Source of the DNA: an uncultured Prevotellaceae bacterium
GTDB taxonomy: Bacteria > Bacteroidota > Bacteroidia > Bacteroidales > Bacteroidaceae
DNA length: 64,000 nucleotides
Assembly: GCA_900314715.1 (NCBI GenBank)
Contig: OMWI01000009.1
Span: 1-64,000 of the forward strand
Reading direction: 5' to 3'
Positions 54,501 through 62,574 of the stretch are shown here, in pieces. The notes under the pieces were generated by a model, which did not search any database, was not told the DNA's origin, and was given only the letters and a program-made list of their open reading frames with translations. The position numbers and the translations under genes are program-made. Within the stretch, counting starts at the first letter, position 1. Every line of letters begins with the position of its first letter.

Positions 54501-56124
54501 GCGTATTCTTCGTCCAGTTACAATTGGCCGTTCCGTTGGCCGTAAACACGATGCTTCCGTTTGCCTTGAACACACGAGCAGCACCTTCACGCGAACTTGC
54601 TCCATCGAGTCCTTCTTCCAACAAGTCACCATCCCAATAGATACGGAAATTATTGGTGAAACCAGAAGGACCGCCAGAGATAGGTTTGTCTGCCACACAA
54701 GAAATAGTACCCGATTGAGAAGAATGACCTATAGCACCAGGATAGTCATTAGAGAAATTGCCACAGAGCGCACGACCATCGTCTGCAGTAGATTGCAAGC
54801 GATAATAAATCTTTGATGTGGTAGCATTACGATAGTTCATGGCAGGTTCATCCTCATTACAAGCAAAAATTTCCTGTCCGTGTCTATAAGGATCAAAGTC
54901 AGAACAATGCTGAGCATCGCCATGTCCTAATCCAGTAGTAGACAATCCCTTACCATTATCATCAATCACCATTGAACCGAAGCAGATTTCGTCACGTCCA
55001 TCCCAGTCAACATCGGCAATTCCAAAGTTATGATAACCATTAGCATACCAAGGATCACCCCATCCGTTGTTGTTTGTCCACTCCCAATAGAGTGACAATT
55101 TGTGCGTAGAAGGATCTACGGAGAATGCTTTCATGTGATGTTTCGTATAACATCCACGACCTAAGAAGATGAAAGGATGACGACCATCCAAGAAAGGAGC
55201 ACCGAAATAATGCTTGGTAGCACGGTGACCGTAACCATCTCCCCAATCATTTACGTCACCACGTGGCAATGGATAAGACATCCAAAGTGCCCCGTTCGTT
55301 CCAATGGGATAAGGTTTTCCTGTTGCACCTTCCAAATAAAGAAGATACTCAGCTCCCGTATTGGTATATGTCATATTGGCCGTTTGGTTAACCGTATTAC
55401 GGGTGTTGACATTCATGTTACCGATATTCTGTACCGTACCATCGGCATAATGGATAATCATGTTATCAGCACCACGCAACAACACTTCTGCTTTTCCGTC
55501 GCCATCCCAATCATAGCCAACAGCATCGTATTGCTCATCGGGACCACTCACCATGTTAGGACCTAAGTCGATATACCATAAACGCTCACCTTTCAGATTG
55601 TAGCATTCGATATGATTATAGGCGGAGTCGTTGGCCACCGAACTTCCATCAGGACCATAATTTCTCTTAACAAGGAATTCACTAACACCATCACCATCAA
55701 CGTCAGCCAAGGCAATATCGTTGATGACATAGTCTCTCGTGATATTCGTTCCCCTACGAGAATAGATAGGTTTTACGGGAAATTGTATGTATTGGTCGCC
55801 CCAACGACTTACAGGTTTGCTCAATTCCTGTTCTACGCCACGAACAACGGCTGCTACTTGATAACGACTTGAAGCATTACCAGTAATATGGTTGAAATTA
55901 GAGACCTTCAACGGAGTCTCGTTCAGTTTAGTACCATTACAATACAAATTGTACTCTACGTCATAGTATTCTTCACCAAAGATTCTCCAACTGATGTAAT
56001 TGCCATTACCATTGGCGGGTATGGCAACCAATCCACGATCCAGTTTATCGGTGGTTCGTTGAGCAAAACTACCTACCGTAAATGCCATCAACAAGAACGT
56101 TGACAATAATACTCTCTTCATCAT
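51541..56124 (-). CDS. Giant secreted PL11-type rhamnogalacturonan lyase with beta-strand repeats and secretion tail
   Basis: 1527 residues. A signal peptide (about 1-22) precedes an eight-bladed propeller lyase domain (to about 625) typical of PL11: LDRGLVAIPANGNGNYISWR, DVDGDGVSEFLVKRNYGPDG, YDWDGDGKAEVLLRG, IADVDWDGRDEICFGSM and GDWREEIIVRT with calcium-binding DxDGDG loops. From about 880 the chain holds autotransporter-type beta-strand repeats (LIKRGTGSLTILTDNTYTGG, FVKIGSGKVVVSGVWTNTGA) forming a long beta-helix. It ends VYNVQGQLVKK...GLPKGIYFWQGRKVVVK, the exported-protein tail. It would cleave the rhamnogalacturonan I backbone, giving the unsaturated ends that GH105 removes. Confidence 0.9.
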   Translation of the reverse strand: MMKRVLLSTFLLMAFTVGSFAQRTTDKLDRGLVAIPANGNGNYISWRIFGEEYYDVEYNLYCNGTKLNETPLKVSNFNHITGNASSRYQVAAVVRGVEQELSKPVSRWGDQYIQFPVKPIYSRRGTNITRDYVINDIALADVDGDGVSEFLVKRNYGPDGSSVANDSAYNHIECYNLKGERLWYIDLGPNMVSGPDEQYDAVGYDWDGDGKAEVLLRGADNMIIHYADGTVQNIGNMNVNTRNTVNQTANMTYTNTGAEYLLYLEGATGKPYPIGTNGALWMSYPLPRGDVNDWGDGYGHRATKHYFGAPFLDGRHPFIFLGRGCYTKHHMKAFSVDPSTHKLSLYWEWTNNNGWGDPWYANGYHNFGIADVDWDGRDEICFGSMVIDDNGKGLSTTGLGHGDAQHCSDFDPYRHGQEIFACNEDEPAMNYRNATTSKIYYRLQSTADDGRALCGNFSNDYPGAIGHSSQSGTISCVADKPISGGPSGFTNNFRIYWDGDLLEEGLDGASSREGAARVFKANGSIVFTANGTANCNWTKNTPSATGDVIGDWREEIIVRTSDNNYIRVYTTNIYTPWRNYTLWHDHQYRQGMVWESMGYNQPPHASYFLGELENITVAPPPLTMTGRVEIANGGTIGAANNDQHVIVCETNDTQINVSDGAEPHIATFNVPSWVQGTNSTSTTNPTIRYTYYNCTVTGGGFAGKTRLVKQGDGTLNLPNVEQKHSGNTDVWAGVVNFDGTMKNSSLWLNRFAELNSNGGTFKAIKMDYDAKLRPGRADNKGTITTDSLLLGFGSRVIFDIYDDLSADQINAKFVSIETKTWNYGPKYLVPVFEFVSHLQAGQSLPTGKYLIGEAENVTGNLSDIKIEGIGNSLKSSIIYEDGKLYLNIEGVRDATTVIWNGNENTNWDLATSKNFTLESDKEIVDEMFVTGDKVLFGDDANSFGVNLVGEIEADSIIVDNTTSYTFKGSGAIVGNSKLIKRGTGSLTILTDNTYTGGTRISGGTVVVSSISNSTQAVGNLGGVNSAASRLVIENGAELRTTAAVTQGSAMSVQTADGGVINNSGDYIVNRAISGTKLTKKGSGWMKLNVANTSLDRLVVAGGTVQCVSCNTPARTVEFQGGTLTENTSTSYGIYIPSEKSGRWNLVDRGSYGNKITGEGTLTIYCPVVVGSGWNATRTQIQGNWSEFKGTIKPAVHSSDTRFTLDNGNGLPLGTLDIANGIEVQNSGRSFTIGKLSGTGSLGGVCSFSNSGGASGSNVWKVGNEESWRWGGSVVGNGTQFVKIGSGKVVVSGVWTNTGAVTIQEGELNITSTASLGTGTLTVAKDAILSGVTTSSNTLKNSAYTINGTLQVGVTTSSYSGIMNFGSKNVSFSTGSTLVANVLRAANNNTTGGIYMGQINRLTMNGTIVVSLYKSYTPQVGDSIVLWDAVSFTGNPQFDLPATYEKVNSETNVTETFAIEWDTSNINKGILRVAGITNAIKKVAVDGQVKELNDVYNVQGQLVKKNAQSLVGLPKGIYFWQGRKVVVK

Positions 56125-56189
56125 TTCAGTATATGGTTTTAATTAATAATCTGATAGTTTTTCGAAACAAGTTGTTTACAAATATTTTA

Positions 56190-56197
56190 CAAATATA
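56190..56197 (-). promoter_or_regulatory. -7 box (TATATTTG) of the lyase gene
   Basis: TATATTTG on the minus strand, 65 bp before the start. No TTTG at -33 was seen. Confidence 0.5.
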
Positions 56198-56288
56198 CTA
56201 TTAAATTGAGATATTCCTATATATGAGGTTATAATTTATCAATAATTATGTTAAAACAAGGTATACATATATAATACCCTACCCTATT

Positions 56289-56774
56289 TCACATCGGCAA
56301 CAACTGTTCGTCTTCCACGTCGCAATGCTCAAATCCCATTTCCTTTGCCTTTTCCTTGTCAAAGGCATAATAAATAGCTTGACCTTCCACGCATATATCC
56401 CCGTTAGCGTTTTCAATGGTGGCACCTATCGTAACCCAACCACCTCGAATGGCAATGATTTTCGCACGAATGGTAAGTTGGTTATGCATCGTACTCAACG
56501 ACTTAGAATATTTCAATTCAAGTTTAGAAGTCATTCCTGCGGTTTGCAACTTACGCGTTACTACCCATCCACAAATCTCGTCGATAAGCGTGGCAAGTAT
56601 TCCACCGTGCATGATACCAACCCATCCTTGATAATAATCTTGCGGTCGCCAAAAGGAAATGATTTCATCACCTTCTTCGAAGAATTCCATGTGTAATCCA
56701 ACAGGATTATCAGGACAACACCCAAAACAATTATATCCCTCACGACGGAGATATGGATTCTTGATTTTTCTCAT
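56289..56774 (-). CDS. Hotdog thioesterase (PaaI/YbgC superfamily)
   Basis: 161 residues. It begins with NCFGCCPDNPVGLHMEFFEE, a cysteine-containing opening seen in several Bacteroidetes members, and continues with the hotdog active-site region GWVGIMHGGILATLIDEICG. It would hydrolyse an acyl-CoA or acyl carrier thioester in the cytosol. The substrate is unknown. It lies 19 bp after the DUF5686 gene in the same direction and is probably the last gene of the long minus-strand cluster. Confidence 0.85.
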   Translation of the reverse strand: MRKIKNPYLRREGYNCFGCCPDNPVGLHMEFFEEGDEIISFWRPQDYYQGWVGIMHGGILATLIDEICGWVVTRKLQTAGMTSKLELKYSKSLSTMHNQLTIRAKIIAIRGGWVTIGATIENANGDICVEGQAIYYAFDKEKAKEMGFEHCDVEDEQLLPM

Positions 56775-56793
56775 ATTTTTCTCCTTTATATAT

Positions 56794-59382
56794 TTAAAAG
56801 GTCACTCGCATCATAAAACGTATACCACTCTTATGAGCAGTCGGTAACTCATTGTAAGTCAATCGGCGCACATATTCTATATGAAGCAACTTGAAGATGT
56901 TATGGATACCTGCCACTACCTCTACGTATGGTTTCTTGGAATCCATCACATAACAACCATTGGGGAAAGCCATCAACACATCGCTATTCGCATTTTGTAC
57001 AAGGAAAGGATTGTTTTTGTCTGTTAATGAACCCCAAAAACATTTCACACCGATATATTCGCGCCATTTCAATTTCTTAAGCAAGGGTATTCTATTGAAT
57101 ATCTTGCCATTCATATCCCATGATATGTCAATACTTGCGAAGCGGTCGTTGAGGAATTCCATATTGTTAACCAAGCAGAACGACTCGTCTTCCACGATAT
57201 AAGAGAGGTTGGCGGGAGGCATAATCAACAACGGATAAGGTACTTGATTCCATTGAATACCACCTTTGACAAAGGCGTCTATCTTTCCCCACGACTTCAT
57301 CCAAAAACGCTTATAGATAGATAGCTCCGTAAAATTGAACTTATAATCGCCACCCAAGAAATTCTTCAAACCGATTGTATGACCAACGGTAAAGACGGGA
57401 GCATCGAGATTAACGGGAACACGACGTTGTTTGGTATTGATATATGTTCTTCCTGGAGCAATCTGGAATTCCAACCGTGCTTCCGTAGTGCGGATTTTCC
57501 CGTTGTGCAAATACTTGTTTAAGTTTTCATCATTTACATCAGGAATAGACAATCCACTATTCAACGGATGGAAGAACAATGCCGCACATGCCTCATTCTC
57601 TTCTGTCTTCAAGGATGCGGTGGTCTTAAATCCCCATTCCTCTTCACGTTCAAACGACAATTGTTGACGATTGTAGAACATCATCTTATCTACTTTCGCC
57701 CATTTGAAAGCCGTGAATACATTATCCTTATCCGTATGTACAAACTTATCGGATGGTGAGGTTATATCATAAGTTGAGGTGAAGGTAATAGTGCGTTTGG
57801 GGAACTCACGTGGCAAATAGTCTTTCTTATTGAATGAATAAGTAAGTTCTGCCTTATAATAATTCTTCTTGCTTCTCCATCCTCTTGCCAAATAACCAGA
57901 AAGGAACCAATGCGGATTTAAGTTGGCGGTTGTCTGAGCACTAATACGATTACGAATGCCATCAATAAAATTACTCGTCATGATTGTATTCATAGGTCCA
58001 AAATCAACCTTGCTCGGATGGTTTACGTCGCCCGTCTCAACAAAGTTCTCTATCAATGCCTTGACACCAAACAATATATACTTAAAACCTTTCAATTGTT
58101 CGATACGATGAATAAACGCGTCCATCGACGATTCACTCTTCGTCAATTCCACGGTACGATATTGATTCCAGAAAGCCTCATCACGCATCATGGCATTTGC
58201 CTCTCGCTTTTCTTTCGTCTTTCCCCTGAACAATATCTTCGGCAATTCGTCGAAAGCATAGTCACTTAATCGCGTCGTTCGGATAACTATCGCCTTCGAT
58301 ATAAGTTTGCTGACTGACATTTCAACAATCATGTCATCAACAGACAAAGCCCATTCTCCATTGGCAAGTCGTTCATATTCTTGCTTTACTTGTAGATTAT
58401 CCACGAAATTCACGTCACTACGCATGGGAATGGTGAGGTTGCAACGCTTGACATGTAAGGATGAATCCGTCAACACAAACAATTCTCCACGGAAGCCGAA
58501 GTCTTGTTGGTTGTTGGGAATGAATTGTAAATGATAACACAAGTCGCGTCCAACGTAAACGGTATCTTCTATATAGAAACGATAAAACGCAATCGCATCC
58601 TTACCGATAGGACTTGTAAAGGGGTATTGCAACAAACGAACTTGGTCTTCATAAATATCAATGTCGGTAAACACATCCTTCAATACAGTATTCAAGATGT
58701 CGCCCGTTTGCAAGAAATGATTGATACCCGTAGAGTTTTGTCCCTTGATAATATCTTTCTCGCTCTTAGGACTTTTGCGATAGATATGTTGGGTAACCGT
58801 CTCATCTACGGAGATAGGAAGAATCAACCTGTTATTATATGGACAAAGTTCCACTTGATCCATCAACCATTTTCGTTTCCCCACAAAACCGCTATCTAAT
58901 AAGTCGTTTGCCTGAATGTCATTAAAAGCCAGGGTTATTTTCTGATACTTATTATATTGATAGAAATCGTGATTACGTAAGTCCGTGCGTTTTTTGGCCG
59001 CAATCACACGCTTCATCAATTCTACCGCTGGATTGTCTTTCCTTGAATACTTTCCCCTCTTTTGTTTAATCACAACTTCGGCAAGTTGCTTTGTATCTGG
59101 CTGTAATTTTACATTATACCTATTGGGAATGTTGGTTCCAATCATGATACGTTTCGACTGATAGCCCACCGCACTATAAGTAAGATACCATCCATTATGT
59201 CGTTCTATCGAATAATGTCCATTAGCATCTCCACTCACGGCGATGTGGTTTCCCTTATACGATACACTTGGGTAGAGAATCGTATCACCAGTAGCCGCAT
59301 CCGTTACAACTCCCTGAATCTGGGCGTGGAGTGAGAATGCCGAAACACAACATATAAAAAACAATATTACCCTTAATCTCAT
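56794..59382 (-). CDS. DUF5686 outer-membrane protein with carboxypeptidase-regulatory-like domain
   Basis: 862 residues when started at the ATG at 59382 (MRLRVILFFICCVSAFSLHA), which gives a proper signal peptide. An upstream start lies inside the HAD gene. Residues about 22-105 are the regulatory beta-sandwich IQGVVTDAATGDTILYPSVS. The rest is the DUF5686 region, with alternating hydrophobic strands and a C-terminal aromatic, RFMMRVTF, consistent with a beta-barrel in the outer membrane. The family is frequent in Bacteroidetes, and its function is not established. It follows the HAD gene closely. Confidence 0.82.
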   Translation of the reverse strand: MRLRVILFFICCVSAFSLHAQIQGVVTDAATGDTILYPSVSYKGNHIAVSGDANGHYSIERHNGWYLTYSAVGYQSKRIMIGTNIPNRYNVKLQPDTKQLAEVVIKQKRGKYSRKDNPAVELMKRVIAAKKRTDLRNHDFYQYNKYQKITLAFNDIQANDLLDSGFVGKRKWLMDQVELCPYNNRLILPISVDETVTQHIYRKSPKSEKDIIKGQNSTGINHFLQTGDILNTVLKDVFTDIDIYEDQVRLLQYPFTSPIGKDAIAFYRFYIEDTVYVGRDLCYHLQFIPNNQQDFGFRGELFVLTDSSLHVKRCNLTIPMRSDVNFVDNLQVKQEYERLANGEWALSVDDMIVEMSVSKLISKAIVIRTTRLSDYAFDELPKILFRGKTKEKREANAMMRDEAFWNQYRTVELTKSESSMDAFIHRIEQLKGFKYILFGVKALIENFVETGDVNHPSKVDFGPMNTIMTSNFIDGIRNRISAQTTANLNPHWFLSGYLARGWRSKKNYYKAELTYSFNKKDYLPREFPKRTITFTSTYDITSPSDKFVHTDKDNVFTAFKWAKVDKMMFYNRQQLSFEREEEWGFKTTASLKTEENEACAALFFHPLNSGLSIPDVNDENLNKYLHNGKIRTTEARLEFQIAPGRTYINTKQRRVPVNLDAPVFTVGHTIGLKNFLGGDYKFNFTELSIYKRFWMKSWGKIDAFVKGGIQWNQVPYPLLIMPPANLSYIVEDESFCLVNNMEFLNDRFASIDISWDMNGKIFNRIPLLKKLKWREYIGVKCFWGSLTDKNNPFLVQNANSDVLMAFPNGCYVMDSKKPYVEVVAGIHNIFKLLHIEYVRRLTYNELPTAHKSGIRFMMRVTF

Positions 59383-59392
59383 TTCTAACAAT

Positions 59393-60103
59393 TTACAATA
59401 ATTGTGCCAAATCATTGATAATCAAATCGGGAACACGCTCATCATATTGCTTGTCATCCCATCCTTCACCTTTAAACCATGCTGCCTGACAACCCAACTT
59501 CACGGCTGGCTCAATGTCTTTATAGAAGCTATCGCCAACAACCATAATCTCTTGAGGTTTCATCGCAAGTGCCTCAACACCCAAAGCGAATATCCGAGGA
59601 TTGGGTTTCCTAATCTTCACGACAGAAGACTCTATCACTTGGTCAAACAAATGGTTAAGTTCAAACTCCTGAAGCACTTGGTTCATGTTGCCATAGAAAT
59701 TGGTTACCAATACCATCGGATATTTCTTTCGCAACTGTTCCAATACTACCTTGCTATGAGATATGATTTTCCTTACTTGTTCATAGACTTCATTCAACAC
59801 GGCTTGATGCTTTCCCTTGAATTCCTCATCATCGGCACACCAGACATCATGTATGCACAATTGTTCCATCTCTATTCGAAGTTTCACCTCAAGTGTCTTG
59901 CGAAGCGTGAAGTTAGGCTGGATTATGACATTGTTTCCCAAGAAACGTTCTCCATAGACATACGCCGTGCGAAATTCTTCTTCCGTGATGGGAACACCTT
60001 GCCGTTGATACGCATGCCACAAGAACTTTCCCCAATGGCAACCAGCCGTATCGATGGTTCCGCCAAAGTCGAAAATCAATCCTTTTATATCTTTATCTAA
60101 CAT
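59393..60103 (-). CDS. HAD-family phosphatase
   Basis: 236 residues from the ATG at 60103, 11 bp after the CDP-alcohol phosphotransferase stop. The nucleophile motif GLIFDFGGTIDT has Gly where most HADs carry Asp two residues after the nucleophile (DFGGT). VLVTNFYGN is motif II, VVKIRKPNPRIFALG holds the motif III lysine, and MVVGDSFYKDIEPAVKLGC is motif IV. It would dephosphorylate a small molecule. Directly after a CDP-alcohol phosphotransferase, removal of a phosphate from a phosphorylated lipid head group is a reasonable guess. The missing acid/base Asp makes an altered activity possible. Confidence 0.82.
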   Translation of the reverse strand: MLDKDIKGLIFDFGGTIDTAGCHWGKFLWHAYQRQGVPITEEEFRTAYVYGERFLGNNVIIQPNFTLRKTLEVKLRIEMEQLCIHDVWCADDEEFKGKHQAVLNEVYEQVRKIISHSKVVLEQLRKKYPMVLVTNFYGNMNQVLQEFELNHLFDQVIESSVVKIRKPNPRIFALGVEALAMKPQEIMVVGDSFYKDIEPAVKLGCQAAWFKGEGWDDKQYDERVPDLIINDLAQLL

Positions 60104-60114
60104 ATCGTTCTCTC

Positions 60115-61056
60115 CTATGTATCTGAAGACATCTCCTTTGACAACGAATGACACAATTTCTCATGCTGACGATGCATATATATATATAATGTGTACATCA
60201 CCGTTATCTCGAAAAGAGGATAAATCCACGGTTTGTCTATCAGACACGAAATGTAAAGGCAAATCGCCCTGGTGTTGAAAGTCAATATATTCGTGAAGGG
60301 CATCAATGGACGAGAACCATCCAAGAACTTCGTCTTAATGGCATCAAGATTGATTCCCTGACGCACTTTGGTTTGGTATTCCTTGAAGAAGGATTGGAAT
60401 TGAGGCGTCCTACGTTCTTGACTCCTACAATATTTGGCATAATTGTAGTAGAACAATTGCGGAATGAGATTCCCCTTTTTCTTTTCCTCTTCATAGATTG
60501 CATGTTGTTGTTGGGAGTTATCCAACTCGCTATTTTCCTTTCCCTTGAGGAAAAACAAGTGTATCTGACGATAATAGTCGCTCAACGAACTTTGTGGAGA
60601 GTGGCATAAGATACCGGCAACGGCCATCAAGAGCCAAGCCCACATTCCCCATTTCGTATCCGTGAATGGTATGTATTGGTCCATCAATCTAAAAGCCAAT
60701 GCCGCATAGATGCAGATAAACCATATATCGCCAGAAAAACCATCCAGAATCCTACCAATCAAAGTTTTCTTCCCTGTCAGTCTTGCCATTTGTCCATCTG
60801 TACTATCACAGAAATTGGCAAACATCAAGAACAACACACCCATGATGTTGTGAGTCAAATCCCTAAAATAAAACATATAGCCTGCGCCAATGCCTAAGAA
60901 GATAGACAAGACTGTAATGACATTGGGATGAATACCAAGTTTATTCCACAACAACGCAAAGACCAAGCCGATAGGACGAGTGAAATGCACGTCGAGCCAC
61001 TCCTCCGTATCGTTTGACTTAAACGATTGTTGCAACAATTCCTTAAACTTACTCAT
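60115..61056 (-). CDS. CDP-alcohol phosphatidyltransferase family membrane enzyme
   Basis: 313 residues with about six membrane segments. The catalytic signature is DSTDGQMARLTGKKTLIG followed by RILDGFSGD (about residues 83-110). The last two acidic residues are one position further apart (D-GFSG-D) than the common D-x3-D. Such enzymes transfer a phosphoalcohol from a CDP-activated donor to an acceptor. The ~110-residue C-terminal part beyond the usual size (KGKENSELDNSQQQHAIYEE...) is helical and charged. It overlaps the ATP-grasp gene by 4 bp. Substrates are not known. Confidence 0.85.
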   Translation of the reverse strand: MSKFKELLQQSFKSNDTEEWLDVHFTRPIGLVFALLWNKLGIHPNVITVLSIFLGIGAGYMFYFRDLTHNIMGVLFLMFANFCDSTDGQMARLTGKKTLIGRILDGFSGDIWFICIYAALAFRLMDQYIPFTDTKWGMWAWLLMAVAGILCHSPQSSLSDYYRQIHLFFLKGKENSELDNSQQQHAIYEEEKKKGNLIPQLFYYNYAKYCRSQERRTPQFQSFFKEYQTKVRQGINLDAIKTKFLDGSRPLMPFTNILTFNTRAICLYISCLIDKPWIYPLFEITVMYTLYIYMHRQHEKLCHSLSKEMSSDT

Positions 61057-61853
61057 TTCATTTTATCTTTTAAAAGTTTGGCTATCGCCTTCGCCGCATC
61101 TTCCCTGCATCTCGAAAAACTCGGCCAATCATTAAAGTCTATGATATAGATACGACCATCCTTGTCAATAATCGCATCTCCTCCATATATATCCAACGAG
61201 ACAACGTCTGCCAGACGATGTACCTCGTTTATCAAGTACGATTCGTCGAAAGCGAAATGTTGCGCCTTACCGTTCACCAATTCATGGGAAAACTTGGTTA
61301 GTTGGTCATCGGTGGGATAATAATACCGAAAGAAATGGTGACCAACACCATAAAACTTGATGATATCTCCCTTCACATGAGCTTGAACGACATAATCAGT
61401 AATGCCTCTCTTGGCAAAAGCGAGTTTGGCGTTTTCCAACGCTTCCTCATTCTCACAATAAACCACGTCATCTTCCTGTTGTGATGTTTGGTCTCCTCGT
61501 TTAATCCAATAGCCATATTCTCCCGACGATGGCGGCATTGGAATGTGATGAAGTTCCATCACGGTTTGCAGACAACTCTTGGCACAAGTAGCAACAGCCT
61601 TTCCGCTATTGACAACCATGCTTCCTCGTTCCTCGAAACGATTCAACAATTGAATGGTTCTTGGAAAGCGAGCCATCGACAAAATGACGTCTGCCTCAAA
61701 CGACTCATCCAATTGCGCTTCGTCAACGATAGGAATGTCCTTGCCAAGCAAGTCGCAAGTCGTTTGCAAGATAGCATTGTCTTTTTCAACGGAATTAGGA
61801 GAGAAACTACTATCCCTTCTAACCGCCAATATGTGATATTTATTTTGTTTCAA
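61053..61853 (-). CDS. ATP-grasp-like protein
   Basis: 266 residues. VVNSGKAVATCAKSCLQTVM, YGYWIKRGDQTSQQEDDVV, DYVVQAHVKGDIIKFYGVG and the metal-binding IYIIDFNDWPSFSRCREDAA are the layout of an ATP-grasp domain, close to inositol-phosphate-kinase or RimK-like members. It would activate a carboxylate or phosphorylate a polyol. It overlaps the nucleotidyltransferase by 14 bp and the CDP-alcohol gene by 4 bp, so the three are translated as a unit. The family is recognised by pattern only. Confidence 0.75.
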   Translation of the reverse strand: MKQNKYHILAVRRDSSFSPNSVEKDNAILQTTCDLLGKDIPIVDEAQLDESFEADVILSMARFPRTIQLLNRFEERGSMVVNSGKAVATCAKSCLQTVMELHHIPMPPSSGEYGYWIKRGDQTSQQEDDVVYCENEEALENAKLAFAKRGITDYVVQAHVKGDIIKFYGVGHHFFRYYYPTDDQLTKFSHELVNGKAQHFAFDESYLINEVHRLADVVSLDIYGGDAIIDKDGRIYIIDFNDWPSFSRCREDAAKAIAKLLKDKMK

Positions 61854-62574
61854 TGATATTGCCTTTCAAAAATTCATTCGCTACGATAATGTCCGAAGCG
61901 TGGTCTATATCGAGTATCTTGCTAAATGGATAGGCTTTTATCTTCAATCCATCGCGTATCAAACCACGTTGAAAGTTTCGCATTCTGCTCTCTCCCCTTT
62001 CCATACAGGTATGCAAGGTCTTCACGGCAATGGGCGTTAAGCCATAGATGCCACCAGAGATATACTTGCAATGTTCGTCTACATCGAAGAAACCAGTTAC
62101 GTTCATTGCCTCGTCAGTGCCTACATACAAGGGCTTTTCATCCTCTACGTAATCCGTAACGCCCATCAATCCATCCACCTTTCCTATCTGTTGTTGAAAA
62201 GCCTGGACGTATGCGGCAAACTCTTCTTCATGGAAGATGGTGTCTACCGTCGTCAACACGAATGGCGAATCTTCCAAATACGAACTGAGTTCGTAAAAGC
62301 TATGCATGGAACTCGGCGTGCTCTTCACGATATAGCGCAACGGCACACGTTTGCCATACAATCCTTTTTCCTGTATCTCATCCAGATGACTACTAACAAG
62401 CGTAGTGAGATCGTTGCAAATCACCACTATCTCTTCGGCATCGAGACTCATGAAGACTCTTATCAACCTATCGATAAGATGTTCTCCATTGACTTTCACC
62501 AATGGTTTAGGCTCATTCACTCCCTCTTGGGATAGTCTCGAACCCTCACCAGCAGCTATGATAGCATATTTCAT
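61840..62574 (-). CDS. Sugar- or polyol-phosphate nucleotidyltransferase
   Basis: 244 residues. AIIAAGEGSRLSQEGVNEPK is the nucleotidyltransferase signature with catalytic Arg and Lys, VLTTVDTIFHEEEF carries the metal-binding Asp, and ILDIDHASDIIVANEFLKGN ends the fold. It would make an NDP-activated sugar or polyol from its 1-phosphate. Being coupled to a CDP-alcohol phosphotransferase two genes on, CDP-polyol formation is a plausible role, for example CDP-inositol or CDP-glycerol. It begins directly after the PBP1A stop. Confidence 0.83.
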   Translation of the reverse strand: MKYAIIAAGEGSRLSQEGVNEPKPLVKVNGEHLIDRLIRVFMSLDAEEIVVICNDLTTLVSSHLDEIQEKGLYGKRVPLRYIVKSTPSSMHSFYELSSYLEDSPFVLTTVDTIFHEEEFAAYVQAFQQQIGKVDGLMGVTDYVEDEKPLYVGTDEAMNVTGFFDVDEHCKYISGGIYGLTPIAVKTLHTCMERGESRMRNFQRGLIRDGLKIKAYPFSKILDIDHASDIIVANEFLKGNIIETK

